From contig DASPNR010000021.1 in NCBI GenBank assembly GCA_035626395.1, positions 1-60,064 on the forward strand: a stretch of 60,064 nucleotides of DNA, in the 5' to 3' direction. This DNA is from Candidatus Limnocylindrales bacterium (GTDB lineage: Bacteria; Desulfobacterota; Binatia; UBA1149; CAITLU01). Position numbers and translations under genes: made by a program. Below the pieces are notes generated by a model. That model saw only the letters and a program-made list of their open reading frames with translations, searched no databases and had not been told where the DNA came from. Every line of letters begins with the position of its first letter. Positions within the stretch are counted from its first letter, which is position 1. Shown one piece after another: positions 27,918-39,123 of this stretch.

Positions 27918-28712
27918 ATGACCGTTTCCCGTTCCTGCCCGCCGGCGGCCGTCGCTGCCGTGCTCGCTCTGGCCTGCTTTGCAATCGCGGTGCCGTCGGC
28001 CGCTGCCGACGAGTCGCTGCTCTGCCACAAGGTCAAGGATGGCCAGAAGTTCAAGGGAGCCGTGGTGGACATCGCTGCCGCAAGCGCGTCCTTCTCGGTC
28101 CCCGCCGGCTGCAGCATCGTCGGCAAGGCCGCCGACTTCTGCACGGCGGCATCGGTCACCATCGTTTCCACCGACGCCAGTGGCGGCGCTTCCGTCGCCG
28201 ACCCGCAGGGCCTCTCCGGCAACGATTACGTCTGCTACAAACTCAAGTGCTCGGGAGAAGCACCGGCCGCGGGCGAGGTCGAGGACCCCTTCGGCGCTCG
28301 GGCCATGGAGTTCAAGACGCCCGGCAAGCTGTGCGTGCCGGCCCTCGCCGTGTCTGCCACCACGACGACGGATACGACCACGACCACGGAAGCGCCGACG
28401 ACCACCACGACAGTCACGACGACGACGACCACGACCACGATCCCGTGCCCGGGCGGAACGCCGTCCGCCGAGGTCTGCAACAACGTCGATGACAACTGCA
28501 ACGGCACCGTCGACGATGGCTTGTACCGCACCTGCTACACGGGGCCGTCAGGAACGGCAGGCGTCGGCGCGTGTCGCACCGGACAGCAGACGTGCAGCGC
28601 CGGGAGCTGGGGCTCGAGCTGCCCGAACGAGGTCACGCCAAAGGCCGAATCGTGCAACGGCACCGACGACGATTGCGACGGGAGCGTCGACGAGCAGCTG
28701 GTCTGCCCCTGA
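27918..28712 (+). CDS. Secreted protein with Thr-rich linker and MopE-type metal-binding motifs
   Basis: 264 residues. A signal peptide (cleavage near PSAAA, residue 33) is followed by a beta-rich Cys-containing domain (about 35-145). Next comes a 30-residue Thr-rich linker encoded by acg/acc repeats, then two copies of the Asp-rich motif CNNVDDNCNGTVDDGL / CNGTDDDCDGSVDEQL found in MopE-like and myxobacterial surface proteins, where they are annotated as putative metal-binding. It stands alone, with about 200 bp of upstream DNA. Confidence 0.8.
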   Translation: MTVSRSCPPAAVAAVLALACFAIAVPSAAADESLLCHKVKDGQKFKGAVVDIAAASASFSVPAGCSIVGKAADFCTAASVTIVSTDASGGASVADPQGLSGNDYVCYKLKCSGEAPAAGEVEDPFGARAMEFKTPGKLCVPALAVSATTTTDTTTTTEAPTTTTTVTTTTTTTTIPCPGGTPSAEVCNNVDDNCNGTVDDGLYRTCYTGPSGTAGVGACRTGQQTCSAGSWGSSCPNEVTPKAESCNGTDDDCDGSVDEQLVCP

Positions 28713-28739
28713 GGTCGGCAACGACGCCGCCGGCGTACG

Positions 28740-29561
28740 TCACCGCGCGCTGGCAAACGTATCGCAGGCCTCGGGCGTGCCGGCGCGGTAGCCGCGGTGG
28801 AACCACTCCGAGCGCTGCTTCGATGTCCCGTGCGTGAAGGAGTCGGGCGAGATGCGGCCCTGGGTGACGCGATCGTCGCCAACCGCCGCGGCCGCCTGCA
28901 GCCCTTCCTCGACGTCGCCCTTCTCCAGGATCTGGCGCTGCTCGGTCGAGCTTGCCCACACTCCGGCGTAGCAGTCGGCCTGCAGCTCCATCCGCACCGA
29001 TAGCTCGTTGGCGCTTCCCGGCTGCACCTGCTGCGCGCGCCGCACCTTCGCGGAGGTTCCGAGCAGCGTCTGCACGTGGTGGCCGATCTCGTGCGCGAGC
29101 ACGTAGGCCTGCGCGAAGTCGCCGGGCGCTCCGAAGCGCTCCTTCAGCTCGCGGTAGAAGCCGAGGTCGATGTAGATCTTCTGGTCGCTCGGGCAGTAGA
29201 ACGGTCCCGTGGCCGCCTGCGCGTAGCCGCAAGCCGAGCGAACGGCGTCGCGGAACAGCACCAGGTGCGCCGGCTCGTAGCCTCGCACCATCTGCGACCA
29301 GGTCTGCTGCGCGTCATCGAGCACGAAGGAGACGAACTGCACCAGCGGCTCTTCCTCGTCGTGCACCGGCGCCTCTCCTTCCTGCATCGTCGGCGTCATC
29401 GTTTCGACGGCGCTGTAGAGCGAGAGGAAGTCCTGTCCGAAGACCAGGCTGAGCACCAGAAGAATCAGAGTGCCGCCCACGCCGAGGCCGGCGCCGCCGG
29501 CCACGCGCATGCCGCGGCGGTCTTCGAGGTAGCGGCTTCGGCCGCCGGGTGTCCATCGCAT
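28740..29561 (-). CDS. ypfJ: YpfJ-type neutral zinc metallopeptidase
   Basis: 273 residues. MRWTPGGRSRYLEDRRG at the N-terminus, one membrane segment (31-45) and an outward-facing domain with YVLAHEIGHHVQTLLG (zinc ligands H157 and H161, catalytic E158). RMELQADCYAGVWA supplies the third ligand, and DSFTHGTSKQRSEWFHRGY is the family C-terminus. Length and order match the zinc_peptidase family (PF04228). Biological substrate unknown. Confidence 0.93.
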   Translation of the reverse strand: MRWTPGGRSRYLEDRRGMRVAGGAGLGVGGTLILLVLSLVFGQDFLSLYSAVETMTPTMQEGEAPVHDEEEPLVQFVSFVLDDAQQTWSQMVRGYEPAHLVLFRDAVRSACGYAQAATGPFYCPSDQKIYIDLGFYRELKERFGAPGDFAQAYVLAHEIGHHVQTLLGTSAKVRRAQQVQPGSANELSVRMELQADCYAGVWASSTEQRQILEKGDVEEGLQAAAAVGDDRVTQGRISPDSFTHGTSKQRSEWFHRGYRAGTPEACDTFASAR

Positions 29562-29761
29562 GACCGTTCCTCCGTGATCGAATGTCGGCGCGAGTGAGGA
29601 CCGCCAGCCGCTGCGTCGTCCGCGCCGGCGTCGCCTCCGTGGATGCCTCGCCTCCGGTGAAGACGAGTGCCGCGGCGATCGGCTTCGATTTCAGTCCGCT
29701 GACGAGGCCGGCGTGTCGCTGCTTGGACCCTCGAAGGTGTCTGTCGATGAGATGCCGGGGC

Positions 29762-30535
29762 TCAGGTCAGGCGATGGCGCTGGCGCCACAAGAGCACCGC
29801 GGCGCCGCTGGAGACGCCGATGGCCGTCAGCAGGTAGGGAAGGGCGAAGAGCAGCGGCGTGTCGGCACCTTCAGGCTTGCGAACGTTCCACAGCGCCAGG
29901 TTCAGCGCTACGTAGATGGCGTAAGCGATGCCCATGCCGACCGCGGCGCGGCGGCCGGTCCAGATGGCCAGCGCATAGGCGGCCAGGAACGCGGAGAAGA
30001 ACAGCGCGGCAGCGACGTTGGCGGTGCCCGAGAGGCGCTCGCCGAGCAGAACGAACCCGACGGTCTCCGTGTACGCGAAGGGCTTGAGCAGGTTCGACAG
30101 CGCCATCAGCGCGAACAGCAGCGCGAACGCTCGCAGCACCGTCTGCGCGGCAGGCTCGCCGGTGCCCACTTCGCGCTGCACCATCGCAGCGACGGCTCCC
30201 CACGATCCCGCAAGAGCGACAACGATGTAGGCGATGCCGGCCGCGTGCAGCTCGGCGCCGGCGGCGGGCCCGCGCAGCGCGAACAGAAACAGGTTCGCGC
30301 TGACGAAGCCGGCATACGCCAGCCCCATCGCCAGCGCGCGTGCCTGCGCGTTCCACAGCGATGAGGCATACGCGCCGAGGAAGGCGGCAAAGCTCCACGC
30401 CGCCAGGAAATTGGGCGCTCCCGTCAGGCGCCGGCCCAGGAAGACGAAGCCTTCACCGCGGATCAGCTCGAAGGGCTTGAGCAGGTTGGAGAGGGCGAGC
30501 AGCGCAAAGGCGACGGCAAAGGCGCGCAGCAGCAT
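29762..30535 (-). CDS. Polytopic membrane protein made of two tandem repeats
   Basis: 257 residues, about eight hydrophobic segments. Residues 2-60 (LLRAFAVAFALLALSNLLKP ... FVFLGRRLTG) recur from about 133 as VLRAFALLFALMALSNLLKP ... FVLLGERLSG, so the protein is an internal duplication of a four-helix unit. No transporter or enzyme family recognised. It lies 10 bp downstream of bioD on the same strand and may be the last gene of that operon. Confidence 0.8.
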   Translation of the reverse strand: MLLRAFAVAFALLALSNLLKPFELIRGEGFVFLGRRLTGAPNFLAAWSFAAFLGAYASSLWNAQARALAMGLAYAGFVSANLFLFALRGPAAGAELHAAGIAYIVVALAGSWGAVAAMVQREVGTGEPAAQTVLRAFALLFALMALSNLLKPFAYTETVGFVLLGERLSGTANVAAALFFSAFLAAYALAIWTGRRAAVGMGIAYAIYVALNLALWNVRKPEGADTPLLFALPYLLTAIGVSSGAAVLLWRQRHRLT

Positions 30536-30544
30536 GAGGCTCCT

Positions 30545-31272
30545 CTAGCACGGCGGCGCGGCCACTTCGCGCGAGCAGCGCACGATCGTCTCCAGGTCCA
30601 GATGCTCGCGTGCCAGCCGTGCCAGCTCGGCCGGCGCGGCATCGGCCACGGCCGGGAAGGCGCCGAGCGGACGCGCGCGGCTGACCGCCCGCAGCACATC
30701 GCCGTTGGTACGCGCTGCCAGAGAGTCGTCGGTGATGCCGGGAAGCTCATTCATCACATAGCCAGCCACGGCGATGCCGGCCGCCTGCGCCGCCTCCAGC
30801 GTCAGCAGCGCGTGGTTGATGCAGCCCAGGCGCGAGCCGACCACGCACAGCAGCGGCAGGCCCAGCTCACGGGCGAGGTCGCGGTACGAGTACCGGGCCG
30901 TGATCGGAACCAGCAGCCCGCCGGCGCTCTCCACCAGCGTGAAGTCTGCGCTCGAAGCCATGCGGGCGAAGTCCTGCGTCAGCCGCGCAGGATCGATCGT
31001 CACGTTCTCGGCCTGCGCGGCCACCAGCGGCGCTGCCGGCTCGAGCAGCAGATAGCTGACGACGTCCTCGGCGCTCTGGCCGCCGCCGGCGGCGCTCGCC
31101 AGCTTCTGGCAATCCTCTCCGATGCGGCGTCCATCGCGCACGCTGCAGCCGGTCTCCACCGGCTTGTAGACGGCGACGCGCATCCCGCGCTCGCGCAGCG
31201 CCGCCGCGATGGCGCAGGTCACCACGGTCTTGCCGACGCCCGTATCGGTGCCGGTGATGAAGAGACCTCGCA

Positions 31273-31276
<4 letters not shown>
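30545..31276 (-). CDS. bioD: Dethiobiotin synthase
   Basis: 243 residues. GLFITGTDTGVGKTVVTCAI holds the P-loop, followed by VAVYKPVETGC, VESAGGLLVPI and GYVMNELPG. It makes dethiobiotin from DAPA, CO2 and ATP, the step before BioB. Its ATG at 31274-31276 overlaps the bioA stop by 4 bases, implying translational coupling. Confidence 0.96.
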
Positions 31277-33944
<2,668 letters not shown>

Positions 33945-34112
33945 GGCGCCGGCCGCAGGGGTCGCGCTAGCTAAGGACGTGAGCACGAGTAGTCAACCGC
34001 GACGTCCGGCGCGGGTTTACTTCCGAGGCGCCGCGGCAGGCCGCGATCGCCGCGTCTCTGCGCACGTCTGCGCCGTTTCCTCGGCGTGGCGGCGGTGATG
34101 TAGAGGGCGCCG

Positions 34113-35504
34113 ATGGCCACGCGCTCCAAGCCCACCACCACCTTCGTCTGCCAGGACTGCGGCCACCGCCAGAGCCGCTGGGCCGGGCAGTGCCCGGCAT
34201 GCAAAGCGTGGAACCGCATCGTGGAGGAGGCGGAGCGGCCGGTCAGTGCGCCTCGCCGGCGCGCCGGAGACGTCGTCGACCTGACCTCGGCGGCCGCGGC
34301 GATGCCGCTGGCGGAGATCCCGGCCGAGGCCGGCGCCGAGCGCATGGTCACCGGCATCGGGGAGCTCGATCGCGTTCTCGGCGGCGGGATCGTGCCGGGG
34401 TCGGCGGTGCTGGTGGGCGGCGATCCGGGCGTAGGCAAATCGACGCTGGCCATTCAGCTGGCGGCCGGCCTGGCTGCGCGCGGCGAGGTCGTTCTCTACG
34501 TCAGCGGCGAGGAGGCGGCGGCGCAGGTCCGCCGCCGCGGCGAGCGCCTGGACCTGCCGATGGACGGCATCCTCGCCATCACCGCCACCGACGTCGATGC
34601 GATCTTGCGCGCGATGAAGGCCACGCGCGCGGCGGCGGTGATCGTCGATTCGGTGCAGACGGTGTTCACGGCGCGGGTGGAATCGGCGCCGGGGTCGGTC
34701 GCGCAGCTGCGCGAGGCGACGGCCGAGCTGATCACGGCGGCGCGCGCGCTGCCGTCGGCGCTGTGGCTGATCGGCCACGTCACCAAGGAAGGCGTCGTTG
34801 CCGGTCCGCGAGTGCTCGAGCACATGGTCGACACCGTCCTCTACTTCGAGGGCGAGCAGCGCGGCGCGTTCCGCATCCTGCGCGCGGTCAAGAACCGCTT
34901 CGGCCCCACCGGCGAGATCGGCGTGTTCGAGATGCACGGCAACGGTCTGGTCGAGGTCAGCAATCCCTCCGAGGCGCTGGGCGGGCGCATCGGGCGCGAG
35001 GCGGCAGGCTCAGTCATCTCCGCGTGCATCGAGGGAACCCGGCCGATGCTGGTCGAGATCCAGGCGCTCGTGCCGACCTCGACTCCGGCCATGGCCCGCC
35101 GCACCAGCCTCGGCATCGACTCGTCACGCGTGGCGATGCTGGCGGCGGTGCTCGACAAGCACGTGGGCCTGGAGCTGCTCGGCAAGGACATCTTCGTCAA
35201 CACGGCCGGCGGCATTCGCATCGATGATCCGGGCGTGGACCTGGCGGTGGTGGCGGCGCTGGCCTCGAGCTTCGTCACGCGCGCGGTGCCCGCGCGCACG
35301 CTGGTGCTCGGCGAGGTCGGACTGACCGGAGAGGTGCGGCCGGTGGCGCAGGTTCGTGCGCGCCTTCGCGAGGCGGCGCGGCTCGGCTTCACCCGCGTCG
35401 TGCTGAGCGCGCAGGAACGCGAGCGCGCAAGAGAGACAGGCGTGGAAGTCCTGGAAGTCGATACCGTACGGCAAGCCTGGGCGGTTCTTGGGGGCAGGTC
35501 CTGA
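34113..35504 (+). CDS. radA: DNA repair protein RadA/Sms
   Basis: 463 residues. A zinc finger (C13, C16, C27, C30) precedes a RecA-like ATPase with VGGDPGVGKSTLAIQL (Walker A), and the RadA-specific KNRFGPTGEIGVFEM follows. The C-terminal part is a Lon-like domain. RadA drives branch migration during recombination. Divergent from bioF, with about 170 bp between them. Confidence 0.97.
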   Translation: MATRSKPTTTFVCQDCGHRQSRWAGQCPACKAWNRIVEEAERPVSAPRRRAGDVVDLTSAAAAMPLAEIPAEAGAERMVTGIGELDRVLGGGIVPGSAVLVGGDPGVGKSTLAIQLAAGLAARGEVVLYVSGEEAAAQVRRRGERLDLPMDGILAITATDVDAILRAMKATRAAAVIVDSVQTVFTARVESAPGSVAQLREATAELITAARALPSALWLIGHVTKEGVVAGPRVLEHMVDTVLYFEGEQRGAFRILRAVKNRFGPTGEIGVFEMHGNGLVEVSNPSEALGGRIGREAAGSVISACIEGTRPMLVEIQALVPTSTPAMARRTSLGIDSSRVAMLAAVLDKHVGLELLGKDIFVNTAGGIRIDDPGVDLAVVAALASSFVTRAVPARTLVLGEVGLTGEVRPVAQVRARLREAARLGFTRVVLSAQERERARETGVEVLEVDTVRQAWAVLGGRS

Positions 35505-35541
35505 ACGCGCGGCTTTCGCAAGACCGTAAGTTCAGGACCTG
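35495..35541. terminator. Inverted repeat between convergent radA and ppiD
   Basis: Perfect 12-base arms caggtcctgaac and gttcaggacctg are separated by 23 bases. The left arm overlaps the radA stop codon. There is no T-tract. Its position suggests a bidirectional stop or mRNA end-stabiliser. Confidence 0.5.
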
Positions 35542-35551
35542 ACGCCGTTCG

Positions 35552-37492
35552 TCACTGCGCGATGGGAGTGTTCTCTCCGAGGATCGGGCGCAACGCAGCG
35601 ACGTTGTACGTGATCTCCGCCTTCTCCTTGAGCTGGCGGATGAACTCGTCGAGCGCCTCCTGCTCGCGCTTGGCACGCAGTTCCTCGATCTGCTCGTCCT
35701 TGACGGTGTCGAACTCGGAGCGCTCGGCTTCGGTGACGCTGTCGCGCGCGAAGACGTAGGCCTTCGGGCCGACGGCGAACGTGCGAGGCAGGAGCTCGCC
35801 GTCCTCCTTGGTCGCGAACGCCACCTCGCCCAGGCCCGGAACGGCGCCGAGCGTGCCGTAGGTGCGAGCGGTCTCGGCAAACGGCTCGCTTTTTTTGACC
35901 TCGAGCCCGTCCTTCTCCGCAAGCTGCTGCAGCGTCATGCCGGCCTTGGCCGACTCGAGCAGCTCGTCGGCACGCTTTCGCGCCAGCTCGTTGGCCTTGT
36001 CCTGCTTGTAGTCGGCTTCGACCTGCTCGCGCACGTCGGCCAGCTCGGGCAGGTAGCTCTCCTTCCGCTCGGCCAGCGCGATCAGGTAGTAGTTCTCTCC
36101 AACCTTGACCGGCGGCGCATGCTTGCCGACTTCCTGCAGCGACAGCGCCGCCTGGGCGAACGCCGGCGAGGGGCCGATGCCGGGAATGATGTCGTCCTGA
36201 TCGAACAGCGGCGTCTCCTCGATCTTCAGCCCGCGCTCCTGCGCGATGGTCTCGAGCGTTGCGCCCTCGTCGAGCGCGGCGGCATCGGCGGCCGAGTCTT
36301 CGAACACCTTGTCGATGGCGTTCTGGCGGCCGAGCGTCTTGACGATCTCCTCGCGCACCTCTTCCAGAGGCGCCACGCCCGCTTCTCGCTTGTCGTAGAC
36401 CTGGATGATGTGAAAGCCGAAGTTGGTCTCGACGATGCCGCTGATCTTGCCCTTCTCCAGCTCAAAGGCGGCGGCGTCGAAGGGCGGAACCATGCGTCCG
36501 CGGCCGAACCAGCCCAGGTCGCCGCCGGTAGGCGCGCTGCCTTCGTCCTCGGATTCGGCCTTGGCCACGGTCGCGAAGTCCTCACCGGCGGCCAGGCGCA
36601 GGGCGATCGCGTCGATGGCCTCGCGCGCCGCCTTCTTGGCGGCCTCGTCGGCGCCGGCCGGGACCTTCTTGAGGATGTGCCGCGCGGCGACCTGTTCGGG
36701 CCGCGTGAACTGCGCCGTTTTGTTGAGATCGTAGTACTGCTGGATTTCCTCTTCGGTGGCGCCGCCCTTGGCCGCGTAGTCGTCGACCTTGTAGGCGATG
36801 TACTTGACGCGGACCGTTTCGGGTCGCCGGTACTGCTCCTTGCGCTCCTCGAACCACGGCGCCAGCTCCTCGTCCTTGACGAGGATGCGGTCGAGGAAGT
36901 GCGCGGCATCGATCTCGATGTAGCTCAGCGTCATCTTGCGGTTGTCGCGCTGGTACTCGAGCCACGCGTCCTCTTCGGTGGCGTGCGCGCCGCGGCGGAT
37001 GATGTCGGCCACCTGCGCGCTGAGGAGGTCGCGCCGCACCGTCTCCTCGAACACCGCCGGAGACAGGCCCTGGCGGCTGAGCGTCTCGCGGTAGGCGGTC
37101 GGCGAGAAGCCGCCTCCGCCCTGCTGGAAGGAGCGGCGGATGGTGTCGCGCACCGCTTCGTCGGGAACGGTGAGATCGAGCCGGGCTGCCTCGGCGCGAA
37201 GCGCCGCCGAGTCCACGAGCTGGCGCAGCGTCATGCCGGGAATGTCCAGCGCCTTCATCATCTGCTCGTTGAGCTGGCCGCCGAACTGCTGGCGGAAGTA
37301 GTTCTCCTGCCGTCGCAGCGCGAGCTGGTACTCGTTCATCGTGATCTCGACGTCGTCCACCTCGGCGACGGCGTTGGGGCTGCCACCGATCATGCTCCCG
37401 CCGCCCATGAAGAAGATGAAGGTCAGGACGATGATGCCGAGAGCGATCTTGATGCCCGTCGAGCGGGCGTTGCGGCGCATGAAGTCGAGCAT
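35552..37492 (-). CDS. ppiD: PpiD/SurA-type periplasmic peptidyl-prolyl isomerase and chaperone
   Basis: 646 residues. MLDFMRRNARSTGIKIALGI at the N-terminus leads into a single membrane anchor (16-35), as in PpiD. A SurA-like N-terminal helical domain follows, then a parvulin domain (ARHILKKV ... GGDLGWFGRGRMVPPFDAAA ... NFGFHIIQVYDKRE, about 275-385) and a second, degenerate parvulin-like segment. It folds exported proteins at the inner membrane, fitting a genome rich in outer-membrane and secreted proteins. Confidence 0.9.
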   Translation of the reverse strand: MLDFMRRNARSTGIKIALGIIVLTFIFFMGGGSMIGGSPNAVAEVDDVEITMNEYQLALRRQENYFRQQFGGQLNEQMMKALDIPGMTLRQLVDSAALRAEAARLDLTVPDEAVRDTIRRSFQQGGGGFSPTAYRETLSRQGLSPAVFEETVRRDLLSAQVADIIRRGAHATEEDAWLEYQRDNRKMTLSYIEIDAAHFLDRILVKDEELAPWFEERKEQYRRPETVRVKYIAYKVDDYAAKGGATEEEIQQYYDLNKTAQFTRPEQVAARHILKKVPAGADEAAKKAAREAIDAIALRLAAGEDFATVAKAESEDEGSAPTGGDLGWFGRGRMVPPFDAAAFELEKGKISGIVETNFGFHIIQVYDKREAGVAPLEEVREEIVKTLGRQNAIDKVFEDSAADAAALDEGATLETIAQERGLKIEETPLFDQDDIIPGIGPSPAFAQAALSLQEVGKHAPPVKVGENYYLIALAERKESYLPELADVREQVEADYKQDKANELARKRADELLESAKAGMTLQQLAEKDGLEVKKSEPFAETARTYGTLGAVPGLGEVAFATKEDGELLPRTFAVGPKAYVFARDSVTEAERSEFDTVKDEQIEELRAKREQEALDEFIRQLKEKAEITYNVAALRPILGENTPIAQ

Positions 37493-37654
37493 TGTTCTTC
37501 GAGGTTCCTGTGTGCGGGTGTCAGGCCGCCATGGCCTGCGTCGGCTGCCGCCGGCGGCCGCGGTCGGCGGCGCGCGAGGCGGCGGCCCGGCGGGGATGGT
37601 CAGCGCTCGCGGCCGTTCGTGCGGCGAGCTTCTGCCATCCCCGCGTTTCGAGGA

Positions 37655-37981
37655 TCAGGCGCCTGCGCCGTCCAGGGCCTGCTGCAGTTTGGCCTTCGGG
37701 ACCGCGCCGATGATCTGATCGGCGACCTGGCCATTCTTGAAGAGGATCAGGTTGGGCACGCTGCGGACGCCGAAACGCGTGGCCGCGGCCTGATGATCGT
37801 CGACGTTGATCTTGTAGATCTTGGCGCGGCCCTGGTAGTCGCCGGCGAGCTCCTCGAGCACCGGAGCGATGGCACGGCAGGGGCCGCACCAGGGCGCCCA
37901 GAAGTCTACCAGTACCGGGACGTCGGACTTGAGCACTTCCTGCTCGAAGGTGGCGTCGGTGATCTCTTTGACGTTGCCCAT
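37655..37981 (-). CDS. trxA: Thioredoxin
   Basis: 108 residues with the classic active site [10 protein letters not shown] (C32, C35), the buried Asp in VLVDFWAP and cis-Pro in [15 protein letters not shown] cytoplasmic dithiol reductant. It lies upstream of ppiD on the same strand and just downstream of tRNA-Leu. Confidence 0.97.
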   Translation of the reverse strand: MGNVKEITDATFEQEVLKSDVPVLVDFWAPWCGPCRAIAPVLEELAGDYQGRAKIYKINVDDHQAAATRFGVRSVPNLILFKNGQVADQIIGAVPKAKLQQALDGAGA

Positions 37982-38013
37982 CGCATCTCTCCTGAAGCCC
38001 GCAGGCCTTTCTT

Positions 38014-38099
38014 TGGTGCCGGAGGTCGGACTCGAACCGACACGGAGTTGCCTCCACCGGATTTTGAGTCCGGCGTGTCTGCCATTTCACCACTCCGGC
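38014..38099 (-). tRNA. tRNA-Leu (anticodon CAA)
   Basis: 86 nt with the long variable arm of class II tRNAs. Acceptor GCCGGAG pairs with CTCCGGC, and CCA is encoded. Anticodon stem CCGGA/TCCGG with loop CTCAAAA gives CAA. Confidence 0.96.
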
Positions 38100-38181
38100 A
38101 GCTACGGACTTACCTAACTAATGCCGGCCGGCCGCGGTGTCTATCCCGGCGCCGAACGGGGGCGGAGCGGCGAAAACGCTT

Positions 38182-38871
38182 CTAACGGCTCTTCTTTTCG
38201 GGCTGCCTGGCCAGCTTTCGCTCGAGCTCGAGCATGGTCGGCTCTTCGAACTTGGGTGCGTTGCGCTTGGTGTCGATCTTGACCAGCGCGTCGTTGGCCA
38301 GCCGTTCCATGTCGGGGCTGGGCCGCGTCCTGCGCAGCTCCTCGACGCCGTCGCGGACGCTGGCGTCGCCGATTTCGCCGAGCGCGTAGACGGCGTGGCA
38401 GGCCAGTTCCTGGTCGGCCACGGTTCTCGCGTAGTTCAGGAGGCGGGCGCTGGTGGTGGGATCGGGAATGCGGCTGAGTGCCGTCAGGACCCGCAGCTTC
38501 TCCTCGCGGCCGGTGTCGCTGAGGAAGAGGAGCTGCATGAGGGCCGGCGTGGCCTCCTTCGCCTTCATCAGCCCCAGGTAGTCGATGGCCTTGATGCGGA
38601 TGCGGATGTCGCTGTCGGCGGTGGCCTCGATCAAAGGACGAATGCCTTCCTCGCCGCCCTTGGTACCGAGCGAATCGACGGCCTCCAGGCGCGTCTTGAC
38701 GTCGGTTTCTTCGGTCAGGCGCCGCTTCCATTCCTCGACGTTGGCGCCCTTGGCCACGCGGTCGTAACGCTTCACCGCCGGATGATCGGTGAACTGGGCA
38801 CCGGCGCTGGTAGCGGTCAAAAGGACGGAGGCAAGCACGGCGGCCTGCCCTGGCGAAAGCTTCATTTTCAT
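38182..38871 (-). CDS. Secreted HEAT-repeat protein
   Basis: 229 residues with a signal peptide (MKMKLSPGQAAVLASVLLTA, cleavage near SAGA). It holds about four HEAT-type helical repeats between residues 55 and 205 (RLEAVDSLGTKGGEEGIRPL, RIKAIDYLGLMKAKEATPAL, AVYALGEIGDASVRDGV). The C-terminus is basic. Likely a periplasmic binding scaffold, partner unknown. Divergent from the oxidase operon. Confidence 0.85.
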   Translation of the reverse strand: MKMKLSPGQAAVLASVLLTATSAGAQFTDHPAVKRYDRVAKGANVEEWKRRLTEETDVKTRLEAVDSLGTKGGEEGIRPLIEATADSDIRIRIKAIDYLGLMKAKEATPALMQLLFLSDTGREEKLRVLTALSRIPDPTTSARLLNYARTVADQELACHAVYALGEIGDASVRDGVEELRRTRPSPDMERLANDALVKIDTKRNAPKFEEPTMLELERKLARQPEKKSR

Positions 38872-39123
38872 CGATTCAGCCCACCGGTTGCGGTCGGGCT
38901 GAAGGTATCCGCTATCGCTGCTGCTGCAAGCCGGCCGCTTTGCGGACGGTGCTAACGCGTAGCGTCACTCCACCCATGCGCGTGGCGGCGGCGTTGCCGT
39001 GCAGGCAGCCGCGCGTCGAGTGTTTCGAATTTGTGCTGCGGAATTTTGACCAACGGTGGCCGGTTCCATAAAAGTGCCCGCAAACCGGCTCTCCAAACTG
39101 ACTTCGGGGAAGGACTCAAGCTG

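Noticed and set aside
28370..28445. acg/acc runs as a non-coding microsatellite
   Set aside because: They are in frame and encode the Thr linker of a secreted protein, as in two other genes of the window.
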